From Deuterostichococcus epilithicus (lineage: Eukaryota; Chlorophyta; Trebouxiophyceae; Prasiolales; Stichococcaceae): DNA of 64,000 nt. The stretch is from assembly GCA_033439295.1 (NCBI GenBank), contig JAVTLE010000013.1, positions 496,001 through 560,000 on the forward strand, in the 5' to 3' direction. The position numbers were made by a program, and so were the translations under genes. Below are positions 23,901 through 34,500 of the stretch, piece after piece. Under the pieces are notes generated by a model, which did not search any database, was not told the origin of the DNA, and worked only from the letters and a program-made list of their open reading frames with translations. Numbering within the stretch: position 1 is the first letter of the stretch; every line of letters starts with the position of its first letter.

Positions 23901-25687
23901 AAACATTGATCAAGTCGCCAACGGCCCCGATCCCAGTCCTTGCTTGCCGCCTGCCCGCGCAGTCGGGAAGGTGTGGAACGTCTACGACGCGCTGCTGGAT
24001 GGGCTGATCAGCTCCTGGCGCGCGGAGCTGCTGCAGCCGGACCTGCGCTTTCAGGTCGTGCAGCTGCCCTACTACGCCAGCACCTACAAGAGCGGCAGCA
24101 CCCCCAGCAAGCGCGGCCTGGGCCACTGGTGCGCTGCCCTTCATTCCTAGTTTTCGCCTTGCCTGGAAGGAAAATGCCTAAAGGAAATTGCCTGAAAGGT
24201 CTGCACGAAAGCACAGCCACCTGCCGGTGCTTCTGCTGTGAGTCGGTCCCGTGCGCAGTGCCTGCCGTATCAGACCGCCTCCGGATTGAGTGCACACCAT
24301 CCTGGATGCTGATGGGGGCTCCGACTGGCTCGCAGGGCCGTCGTCAGGGAGGCCCAACGCCAGGTAAGCGTCAGGCCTGCAGTGCCGCTGCACCATTTCC
24401 AAGCTCGCGGCCGCTCTTGCTCAGCAGCACCGGTGTGCGAAGTCGGTGCCCCATCTGGCCGTGCAGCTGCAGGCCGCGCCGCGCACCAGTGCGCTGCGCG
24501 GTTGGCGCGTCTCTGCATGAAGGCTCCGTGCAGGCGGCTGCGTCGCCTGGCACTCCTGCCGCCTGAGTGTATCGAATGAGTGTCTCGCCTGGTCCCCTTA
24601 CTTGCCCTTTTTCCTCTCCAACCCCTCTTTGAGCTGCCTTTCGATGCCCCTCCCTGCAGGTGGCGCTAAAGGACTCGCTGGTGGACCTGATCTGCACCAT
24701 CGACATCGGCTCCTTCAGCAACGTGCACCCGGAGAACAAGTGGGACGCCGCCTCGCGCATCGCAAACTCCATCCTGGCCAGCTACGGCGTCCCCGGTGCC
24801 GTCAAGACAGGACCCACCTTCCGGGATGTGCGTCCGTTACCCCACCTTCCCTTCAGAGTGTGGATCGTGAGCCTCTATCCCTGCACACGCCTGAACCGTC
24901 TTGCTGGTCTTTAGACTGCCTCGAGCACAGTGACCCCCACTCAACCATGAGCCGACAGCCCCTGCCACCGGGTGCGATTGGTCGGCAAGATGGCCTGCAC
25001 TCGATTGTCTAGGCGGGAAGTTCAGTGATCCTCATAGCGATCCACGGTGCTTGCGCAGGCGACCTATGCCGCCGACGGCAGCGCGACGGTGACCTTCGAC
25101 AACACCAACGGCGGCCTGGTGCTGGGTCGCAACGGCGGCATCCTGCCCTTCGGCCCCCAGCCGGCGGACTCGGCTATCTTGTGCTTCGAGCTGCAAAACC
25201 AGGACAAGACCTGGCAGCCCGCCCAGGGGCGGCTCATCGGCACGGCGGACGGCTCGCCGCTGACGGCGGTGTCGGTCGCGCCGCTGCCGCCGCCGCCGCC
25301 GCCCAGCCCGCCCCCAGCCCGCCGCCGCCCGCCAGCCCGCCGCCGCCGCCTCCGCTCTCGCNGGCAACCGCCGCGCCGACGGAGGCGCCCACCCTCGCGC
25401 CGACCGCCGCCACCGCTCGCGAGGCGAGGGTGCAAGCCACTGACCCGTACGCCCCCAACTTCCGCTTCGGTTACGTCGCGGAGCCGACGCCCAACGTCGA
25501 CGACCCACTGTCAGGCCTCGTGGACCCGATCGGCGGCTCGCCGGTCGTCCGGCGGCGGCGTCTGCACGACTTCGGCGGCCCGGCATCGATCGGCGTGCGC
25601 TATGCTTACGCCGACGCGCCCGACGGCTGCAACCTCTACAACGACGCGCTGCTGCCGGCGGTGCCATTCCTGCAGGCGGCGCCGTGA
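20957..25687 (+). CDS. Secreted sialate O-acetylesterase-like SGNH hydrolase with internal P-T-K/R linker (tandem copy 3)
   Basis: Third array member. Exons: 20957-21025 (signal peptide MMRRLRLCFALYAALAAGAS), 21243-21378, 21501-22113, 22246-22390 (GPYTLTATS...GEVFI), 22663-22806 (VSGQSNAVQSIL, nucleophile; GC donor CAG/GCAAGC), 23139-23342 (VPIGIVQ), 23563-23755 (SGVIWYQGETDAG), 23963-24128, 24336-24363 (28-nt microexon, AVVREAQRQ), 24660-24827 (NVHPENKWDAASRI, catalytic His), 25059-25687 (GVRYAYADAPDGCNLYNDA, stop). Exon 3 starts the fold (FRFHSLFTDGTVLKR), then carries about 130 residues of PTAAP and RPTK repeats ending GRRLLQ before the fold resumes. The last exon has a poly-Pro linker with an n at 25362, and the frame shifts by one there; the exon is not a multiple of three, so an assembly error is likely. 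Roughly 830 aa. Confidence 0.88.
21670..22088 (+). repeat. Coding repeat: PTAAP then RPTK/RRPTK linker ending GRRLLQ
   Basis: Imperfect 12-bp coding units of the type CGGCCGACCAAA give R-P-T-K repeats after a P-T-A-A-P segment. The tract ends at 22073-22084 with R-R-L-L. It is wholly inside exon 21501-22113 of SIAE gene 3. Confidence 0.9.
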
Positions 25688-26839
25688 TCCGGGTGCAGTT
25701 TCTGCGTCGCCGGGCGCCAACAAACAGCGGGACAAGGGCGCCGAGGGGCTTCCATGCTCAGCGGCAGTGTCCGCTTGGAAACGTCGGGAATATAAGCCGT
25801 TAATGCCTGGGGCGCATCTGGCAGGGCCCCAGGGGCCAGAGTTCGTCTCTGAGGACAGGCCCATGCCGCACCGCGGGCTTCAGCAGTGGTATCATCATCC
25901 CCAGTAGGACGTTTGCATTCAAGCAAGAGTACATAGGTATTGCGCACTTGATACTTGTGACGTTGTCCACGGGCAATTGGCACAGCACTGCCGCAGGCTT
26001 GCCATCAGGCTTGTCAGCATCTGGAATGGAGCAGGTGTCGCCCACTCCGAAAGGTTTCTATTGTGCTTTGGCATATCAAACACCTCAGCAATCTCCTTTC
26101 TTGATCGTGAAAACCTTTTGGGATGCATAACTTCCCTGCCCCAACACTGCTTTCGCACAGTTTGACAGGTCGATAATTTGATGGCGGAGCGCACGAGTAG
26201 AAATATTGTGACCAGGCCTTCAAAGATGTCAATTGTAAGCAGAAACAAGGAATCATGGTCAATCCGAAGATCCTCACTTGTTTGGCAAGCCTGTATGACA
26301 AAGGTGTCCTACATCTGGCTCCGGGTATTTGCGCCCTTCATAAAATCGTGGGCAAGTCAACCCAATATCTAGGGGGAGATGTTGTGCTCCACAAACAATG
26401 TTGTTGCGGCAGGACGCTCCAATGCAAGGGGATGCTTGTGGTGCAATCGTCATCAGAACCATGTGATTGCCTGGTGCTTACAGGGTGCGCATGCAGTCTC
26501 GATTGGAGGCCCCTTGGCAGTTCCCGTGCATCCGCCTGCGCTCTCCTCTGGTGCGTGCGCTCCCATCGTAGATATCCTCTGGCACCGTCGCCGCCGCTCA
26601 GCAGCAGCCGCAGGGGGCTGCAGCAACCCTAACCCCCATCACATTTGCTGCTTGAACCAGCAGACTTGCGGACGATCGCCAGCTGCAACCTGCGCGCTGC
26701 CGCCTGGAGGCTGGCACCTCCGCCCAGTACAGCCCAGTCCAGCCTCCGCCGGGCCCAATACAACCCAGTACAGGGAGCCACCGCCGCCATTGCCGGAGCT
26801 GCTGCCGAGGCCACAACACAGCAAGGGAAACGGCCGCCG
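25688..26839. other. Convergent 3' intergenic region (SIAE gene 3 / STN8-like kinase)
   Basis: About 1.15 kb between convergent stop codons at 25687 and 26840. It is less GC-rich in its middle. Near 26716-26780 there are short direct repeats (CCAGTACAG, GCCCAATACAACCC). No gene is supported. Confidence 0.5.
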
Positions 26840-29800
26840 TCATGACGACAGCGGGCTGAAGAATCGGTGCCGCAGCGCCTGGCCCGCGGACAGGCGGCCG
26901 CGGTTCAGCGCGTTCCGCCGCCGCGTCAGCTTGCAGGCTAGGTCCCAACCGGCGCCGCCGCTGCGGTCCAGGATCGTGAAGTCGTACGCGCCCGCCCTGC
27001 CAACTGCGCCGCCGCTGCCATACCTGCAGGGATGCGGGGACGTGAGCATGCTTCAGTGCTGGGGGGATGTCAAAGCGGCATGTGGCAGCGTCAGCTTCAT
27101 GCTGTGCCCCTCAGAGGCACATCGACCAGTGGGAATCGTGGGAGGGAAGTCTGCTAGGGTGCAGTTCAAGGCTGCAGCCCTCCGGATCAGGCCGGTTGAT
27201 GACTGCTGTCAGGGCGTTTGCCTGACAACACGCAGCCTGTCCAAACGCTCTTCAGATGCAAATCGCTTCTGGAACCATGCGGTAGTTCGTGGGAGCAATC
27301 AAACTTGGTGTAATCGGATAGTAGAGGGAGTGGACACAAACCGCCACTTGTTGAGGTCGTAGCCGGCCGACTCCAGCTCCAGGTTCAGATTCCGCAGCGC
27401 GGTGCCGGTGCGTAGCTGCGGCACCGCCAGCTGCAACAGCAGCACACCCGCGCTGCGGGGCAGGGGCAGGGGCGGCGTCAGCAGTGCGGATGAAAACACT
27501 TTTTGCGGGAGCGGCCCAATGCGGCAGCAGCGCACGTTGCTAGGATGCGTGCCTTCTCCTGAGCCGCTGCCCGAGGCCGCACGGCTGTGTGCCAGAGGCC
27601 AAGTAGTGGTAGTAGTAGTGCAAGTGGTGTGGAGTAGCAGTAACCTCTCCCCCTTTTCGCTCCCAAGGGTGTGCAGGCGGAGTGCAACACCAACAAGACA
27701 AGGCCACGCGTCCCAGCACAGGGGCAGCCTTTGGGCAAGGAAGGCGAACTCAGCAGTCAGCTCGCGCAGGGCAGGTGAAGGGCCAGCATGGAGATCACCT
27801 GTACGAGTCAAACAGGTCTGGTCGGCCATACTGCCAGGTGAAGGGCGACAGCGCGATCGCCAGCGCCGGCAGCGGCGCCCGGGGCGTCTTCTCCGGCATC
27901 ACCAGCTCCTCCGGCGGGCTGTACCTGTTCAGGGTTTGCATCAGGGTTTTGCACAGAGTCAAGGGTCGGAGCAGGGGCGGCGCGTCGGCCAGGACGGCTG
28001 GAGGCGGAGCGCCAGCAGTCGCGTGTGTCATACACCCGAGACACCTGCATCGCCACGCACAAGCCTGGGCGCTGCCAGACGGCCACACCTTGCAGCACTG
28101 CAGCTTGCAGGGAAGGACATCCAGGGGGACCTGGCGTCCAGCAGGCCGGACAGCGGGTTGAGATCGATGCCGGTGCACATGTCCGCCCTTGCGGGTGCTG
28201 CGGCCTGCTGCCTTGCGGCATTTTTAGAGTTTACGAAAGCCCCTGCCCACCTGGGGTCCAGCATGCCGGACAGCGGGTTGAAGTTGATGCCGGTACACAT
28301 GTCCACCGCTGCGCCAAAGTCGATGAGCTTGATGTCGCCGCTGTTGGTCACCAGGATGTTCTCCTGCGGGTCGATCAGACCCGATGCTGGAATGTAGCAT
28401 GCAGCACCGCTGCGGCACCCTCGAGGAGGTAAGGCAGTCGGTGTGAAAGGGAGGACGCGACGGACATCGACTTGGGGCCGAGGGAAGACGAGCAGCGCAG
28501 ACAGGTCCCGTGCACCGGCGAGTCTCCTGCCGCCATCGAGGGGGGGTTTCCTTTTACAGTCCTTGTCGGCCGCACCGGCTTCACGTCGCGATGCACGATG
28601 CCCATGCCATGCAGGCGCTTGAGGCTGACGAAGATCTTGCGCATGACGGCCTTCACGACCTTTGCATCTCGCTTCTCCTGCTCCTTCGGCCTGTCGGAAG
28701 CCGGTGGCCTTGCCGTCAGGTCGAGGCGGGAACATGGGTTGGGGCACCAATGCACATCATCACACGTTGTCAGGGGCTGGGGCCCGAGCAAGCAGGGGCC
28801 AGCTGCATGGTACGCGTCCTTCCTGACGCGCAACTGCTTGCGGCGGTGTGAGGGGCAGGCGCAACTGCATCCCGAGCCGTGAGCGGCGGTCGGTCTGGGC
28901 GTCATGGAGCCGGCATCTGGGGCGTCATCTGAGGGCTGCATCAGCACTGCGGTGCGCCAAGCCACAGGTCGTCACAGCCGCTTCCTCACCCGCCGCCCTT
29001 CAGGAAGTAGGGCGCCAGGCACTCGGGGAAGGCGCCCAGCGCGCCGCTGGTGGCGTCCGCCAGCGTGGAGTCCGATTCGTACTTCCAGATCAGCCACTGC
29101 GTGCCTGCACACGCACGGCTGTGCTCGGAGTCCACCATGGTCTGGCGTGCCGGCAGGGAGCCCGCCTGCCATTTCCGACCCCTTGTGCTGCATTTCTTGC
29201 ACAAGGGGGCACGGTGCCATGCCGGCGCCTTGCGGCACAGCGGCACCACACAGAGTGCGTCGACGGCTGCTGTGCGGTAGGCCTCAGGTGGACCCGCCCT
29301 GTACCCTGTCCCCAACAACCATGCACAGGGGCTGAGCTTCCTTCGGCACATTCCATCTCTGAGGCTTCCTGCCCAGCGCTGCACCCCATGGCAGCTTCCG
29401 GAGGGAGCCGGAATGCACCTTTGGTGAAACCGTAGTCGGACTTCTCCGCTGTGAACTCGCCCATGTATCGCGCACCGCCGATGCGCGCCTGCGGGTTGCG
29501 CGAGATGCGACTGCACACGTACTGCTCCACCTGCGCCCGGGTTGAAACCAGGGTTGAAGCCGGGCGTTCAGATGGCCGCGGGGATACATTCCGAGACCGC
29601 TGCATGACGAGCAAGAGCCGCTTGCCTGGCGACACGCCAGACCCAAAGGTGCTGCCCGTCAGGGCGCAGCGCAGGGACCAACAAACGAGCGCGGGGACGA
29701 CCGCAGGCCATCTCGAAACCGCAGGCCTCTGACTGCGCCGCGCTTGTGTATCGCCGCCCATGTGGCGCCTCCCGCGGGTCACCTCAGCGCAGGGTCTGCC

Positions 29801-31166
29801 GGCCGCCAGGGCACCAGCAGAAGGCAACAAGACGAGTCAACGGAGTTGCTGTGAATACAAAAGTAAAAAGGAAAATTACGGAAAAAACATTGCCACCTTG
29901 CCAGTCTCCGCGGCTCCCCGTGCCATGGTGCCCGACCGCAGGAAGTCCGTCCGGACACCCCATGTGTCCAGGTTAACGCGCTTCAGCACGACCCGCTTCC
30001 GCTTCTCCTCGTCGCTCAGCGTCCGGGAGGTTATCCGCTCCCCCCCTGCGCGCCGGCATAAAGCCACACCATGTCCGGCTTGGCGCCCCGCAACACAGGT
30101 TGATGGATGGATGCGCGAGAGCCTGTGGGTTCATGCCTGTCGAGCTGCGCCGTCGGAGCATCCACATCGACAGAAGGGCTCGGTCCAGCAGGACAAAAGG
30201 CCATGCCACAGCGGCTTCCGTCCGCCGTCCCAGAATGCCGTCACCTGGACGCGGCCCAGCAGAGCGATTGCAGACGCGCACAGTGCACTGCAATGCGAAG
30301 GGTGCGAAGAGACACAGCGACTCGCCTCGGGGGTTGATGACGCCCTCAAAAACCTGCCCGAAGTTGCCACCGCCCATGCGCTCCCGCAGCGTCAGGTCCT
30401 CCACCTTCCACTTCTTCTCCAGCGCCATCGCCGCGGGCCCGAAGATGTAAAAGTCCAGCAGCCCGATCGCGGGCGCCGGCTGGCTGAAGAACGCGTACCA
30501 TATGATCTGCGGCGGGGAGAGTGGGCCGGACGTGGAGCCTGGTCAAGTACACACCGTGATGACTGCAGCTCCTTCGAGGATGGGGCTGCGGGTGGAAGTA
30601 TGCGCCTGCTGGGCAGCTGCCGCATGATGCATGGATCATGCAGCGACCAAATTCTTGAGATGAAATGTGCATGCGTCAGAGGCTAACGTTTCCATGGTTG
30701 ACGTGCAATCGTTGGTAGAAATTCATGCACATCTGATGGCATGGCGGCATGCGGGCCGCACCCCGAGCCGCAGGACGGTGTTTGTGGATGGCTGCAGTTC
30801 TGCGACCGTGACGAGATCGGTGCCCAGCACGATTTCAAGCGGGTGCAAAACCTGAGGCGACACGCCAATCAGGCTCTCCACCGCTGATCGGAGGAAGGCT
30901 GACACGCTGTTAGAGATGTCCACTGGGATGAGCGCTGCCAGGGGGCTGATGGCCTCTGAAACGGCCGTCTGGGACACAAGTTCTGCCCTTACGGCACTCC
31001 AGACGCGTTGTTGTTGTCGTCTGCATCGCTGACTGACATGTGGGGGCTGCCTTGTCACCGACTTGCCAGCGAATCGGTGGGATGCACCAAGCAAGCTGCC
31101 CCTCGACACAGCGTAGCTGCAGCTGGCGACATCGGCAGTTCCATGCGCTGCAGACGCTGCGGACAT
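26840..31166 (-). CDS. STN8/STL1-like chloroplast thylakoid Ser/Thr protein kinase
   Basis: STN8 phosphorylates photosystem II core proteins; Chlamydomonas STL1 is its counterpart. Ten exons, all phases consistent, 536 aa: 30762-31166, 30326-30506, 29897-30045, 29419-29530, 28990-29104, 28576-28690, 28251-28363, 27799-27924, 27342-27452, 26840-27023. The start at 31166 gives a Ser/Ala/Arg-rich transit peptide (MSAASAAHGTADVASCSYAV) with a VRA cleavage-like site. Motifs: hydrophobic segment before the kinase (IIWYAFFSQPAPAIGLLDFY), Gly loop GGGNFGQVFEG, catalytic Lys VVLKRVN, HRD as GIVHRDVKP, DFG as IKLIDFGAAVDMCTG. STN8-type tail: GMLDPRYSPPEELVMP, SPFTWQYGRPDLFDSYSAG, YDLNKWR, GAGWDLACKL, RGRLSAGQALRHRFF. 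Exon 2 joins exon 3 in phase only through a GC donor (GAG/GCGAGT). Intron 28364-28575 is small; the 27925-28250 intron holds a copy of exon 7's end. STN7-type is less likely because of the GINFNPLSGMLDP signature. Confidence 0.93.
28131..28188 (-). repeat. Intronic near-copy of the 3' end of kinase exon 7
   Basis: Bases 28131-28188 match 28251-28308 at a constant 120-bp offset with about 7 differences in 58. On the minus strand it reads ADMCTGIDLNPLSGLLDA, against DMCTGINFNPLSGMLDP in the real exon. It lies in the following intron and ends in CCAG/GTCCCC where the real exon ends CCCCAG/GTGGGC. It is the freshest of the exon-edge copies here. Confidence 0.85.
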
Positions 31167-31542
31167 GGCATCCGTGCGCGCGCTGCACCTGTGATCTGTG
31201 CCAACGCTCTGGTGCGTGGCGATCATGCATTCTTGGTTTCATTCATCGCCCCATCCCGGAAAAGGGCCGCTGACGCAGCAGATTATAAAGCCATTTATCG
31301 ACTCCCTTTCGAACTGAACTTGAAATCCTGTATCAAATCCGCGGCCTCAGAGTCTCACGGCAGTGTTGCGAACCGCAAAGTGCTTTCCTGAGACTTGCAA
31401 TTATCGGGTGCAATCCGCTATGTGCCCTGTAAACGGCGGGCCAGCGAGCGCGACAAGCCGAGACTCGCTCAACCGTCTGGCAGCATAGCTGCCCTGGACG
31501 ACAAAGAGGTGAATGCAATGCTATCGGTAGAATTACATCCAT
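31167..31542. promoter_or_regulatory. Head-to-head promoter region between STN8-like kinase and kinesin-like gene
   Basis: About 376 bp between divergent starts (577 bp if the kinesin start is 31744). A TATAAAG box lies at 31284-31290 on the plus strand; its other strand reads CTTTATA and is also TATA-like. The box is part of AAAGCCATTTAT (31287-31298), which also occurs at 20066-20077 upstream of SIAE gene 3. Transcription starts are not known. Confidence 0.4.
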
Positions 31543-34500
31543 ATGAGGCGATCCCCGGAACCTGAATCGCCTGGGCGGTCGTGCAGAATCTGGCAGCACG
31601 TGATTTTCAAACGCCCACGCTCCAGCGCGCTCGCCCCGCAGTACCCAGATCCTGCAGGGCTACTTGAAACGAATGCTGGCCGGCGATATGACCCGCTCGA
31701 CAGTCGCACGTTGCGTACAAATCACGTGTCGCCTGCACTGCAGATGGCGCCAAGCTCTGGGGAGGGGCACAGCCAGCCAAAGATTCCTGCCTTGAGGCTG
31801 ACCGGCGCGGCCGACAGCAGCGAGATCACCTTACAAGATGTTCCGGCTCTGCCGTCAGTGGTGCTGACGTCGCGACTGGCACCAAAGGCCGCCTGTGTTG
31901 CCGCCAGGGCGTTGCCATCGACGCCACATGCATCGCCGTGGAGTCGACAGGCCCCCTTCTATCCCACTTTTGGTTCCAGCAGCAACCCCGAGGGCGCGCT
32001 CAGCAGCCACAGCCCTGACGGCGACAGCAGCGGCGGCGGCGGCGGCGGCAGTGGCAGCGGCACACCGCCTTCGCCCCGGTTCCTGCCAGCCGGCAAGCAG
32101 CACCAGCGCTTGCCCCCGCGCGTCGGCTCTGGGCCGCTGCCATCACCGCGGCAGGGCATGGAAGATGGCATGCCACGGCCGAAAAAGATGCCAGCGCCGC
32201 CGACGCCGCTCATAGCGCTGCCGCCTGGCGCACTCACAGCCGCCGACGCGCAGCAGCCCCAGCCGCGCGGCGGCAAGGACAGTACGCGACTGCTGCACTC
32301 CCCAGTCGCCTCTGCTGTGGTTGCTACCGGCAGCTCGCCGCAGGGCCCCAACTCAAGGCGGACCCTTCTGCGGCCCGGCATCCTGCCCAGCCCATCAGGG
32401 GCGCAAGCCAGCGGCGGCCGGCGGCAACGGGCTCGTGGCCCGAGGGCCAGTCCGCACAGCAGCCAGGACTCCGCGGCCAAGGCGCGAGGCCTGGCACGTG
32501 GCGCCGCGATGTGCCTGCCGCCGTCGCCCGCCAAGGGGCGCCGGACGGTCGGGGAGCTGCGCGCAATGGCGGACACGGCGGCGGCAGAAGAGGGCAACGA
32601 AATCAGCGACACAGGCCTCAGAGCGGACGTGGCGGCCATGCCAGGAACCGCTGAGCTGGAAGCTCCTTCATCTCCGCCTCCGCTGATTGCAGAGGCGGCC
32701 AAGCCAGCAGGTGCAGACAGGCTAGCGACAGCGCCACCAGAGCCAGCAGCAGGCAATTGCCATGCAGCGCTGCCTGTTGTGCAGCACCCGGCAGCAGCTC
32801 CAGCTGCTGAGCAGAGCAGAAGCGGCTCAGGCCCGGCAGCCATGGCATATGCTCCGGCAGCAGCGGTCGCGGGCGATGCATGGGCAGCGCTGCAGCCGGC
32901 GCTGGCGCCGGCATTGCCCGAGTCTGCAGCAGCGGCATCAGCAGACAAGGAGGCAGCCGTGCCTTCAACCGCACGGCATGCTCCGCCGGCAGCGGCAGTG
33001 ACAGCGCCTGCCGCGCAGCCAGCGCTACCACAGCCAGATGCAGCAGCCGCAGCAGCGGCGCCGGCATCGGCGGCGCAGGCAGCAGAAATCCCCGAGCCAG
33101 TGGCTGCAGCGGTCGGGCCGCCTGCGGTGCTTGAGCCGCAGCGGGCGGCACTGCAGGCAGTGTGCTTTCTGCGGCCGTGCCTGCCGTCTGAGGCAGGCGC
33201 GCCGATTGCTGCGTGCGCGACCGGCGACCGGGACGTTGAGATCAGTGCGCCGGGCTGCGATGGCCTGAGCTTCAGGTGGGCTTCCCAGACGCCAGGCATC
33301 GGGCTGTGTGCGGCTGTGGTGCCCTCTGGGTGGCGTGGCTGACTTTTGCTGTTCCACCAGTCGCACTCGCAGCACCGGAGGGACAGCGGCTGTCCAAAAA
33401 GTGTGGCTCTTATCCGTAGGTGGCTTAACCTTGGTACTCTGTCGTCGTTGCTGCAGGCTGGACAGGGTGTTTGGCGGAGGCGGCGGCACCAGCTGCGAGT
33501 GCCTGTTTCCCGATGCGGTGGCGCCGCTGGTAGACGGTCTGCTGACTGGCGGCAGCGCAAGCATCATCGCCTACGGCCAGGCCGGCAGCGGCAAGAGCCG
33601 CGCCATGGGCTTTTCAGGCTCAGCAGCTGAGGGACTGGCCAGCGGCAGCGCAGGCGGCGGCGGCGGCTCTGGCGGCAGCAGGAGCGATTGCGGCTCGACC
33701 GTCAGCGCCGGAGCTGCCACAGCTGGGCAGNGCGCGNGNGGCGCGGCAGCCGGTGGCGCTGCGGACGTGGGATGTCTCCCGCCGGACGGCGGGCCCGCAG
33801 CGGCGGAAGCGGGAAGCAGCTGGGTGGGCGCCGTACTGCCACTCGCGGCTGCACGCCTGTTCGACCGGATCGAGGCGCTGCAGCAGCAGGACTCCGATGT
33901 GCAGGTGCGCAGGATGCATGTGTCACATGCAGCAACATGTTGCACATCGTTCGAGGCATCTTGCGATGCTGCAATGCTGAGCCCACATGGGACAACCGCC
34001 ACACCTGCACAGCTGTCCTGGCGCCTCTCAGCGATGCTGCTGCAACCACAAGTCGCACTTCCTTGTGAGATACACCTCTGCAACCCGTTTGCACATGGCC
34101 TCCAGGTTTTGGTGTGTGCATTGTGTTCATGCAGACGGTGCCTTCCCATTCACCTGCAGGTAATTGTTGGCTGCGTGGTGCGAGGCGCGCGGCATGCCTG
34201 TTCCGGACCTGCTGCACCGTTCGAAGAAAGACAAATGAAAGACAGACGAAAAATGATGCATTGTGATGCCCCGCAGGTGTCGGTCAGCTGCGCGGTGTGC
34301 GAGGTGTGCGGCGTCAGGGTTTCGGACCTGCTGCACCCCTCGGACCTGCCGCCACGCGTCGCAGAGCGGGCGCTGTCGGAGCACGGCGCCGGGCTGACGC
34401 ACGAGGCGGTGGCGTGTGCGGCGCAGCTGCAGGTGCGGCTGACGTGATCTCAAGGGCCAGATCCTCGCGCGCTGATAGAGGGGGTGGGGGGTGGGGGGGT

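Noticed and set aside
31959-33560. 533-aa minus-strand frame opposite the kinesin N-terminus
   Set aside because: It is an Ala/Gly-rich shadow frame in very GC-rich coding DNA. It has no motif, and the plus strand leads into a kinesin motor.
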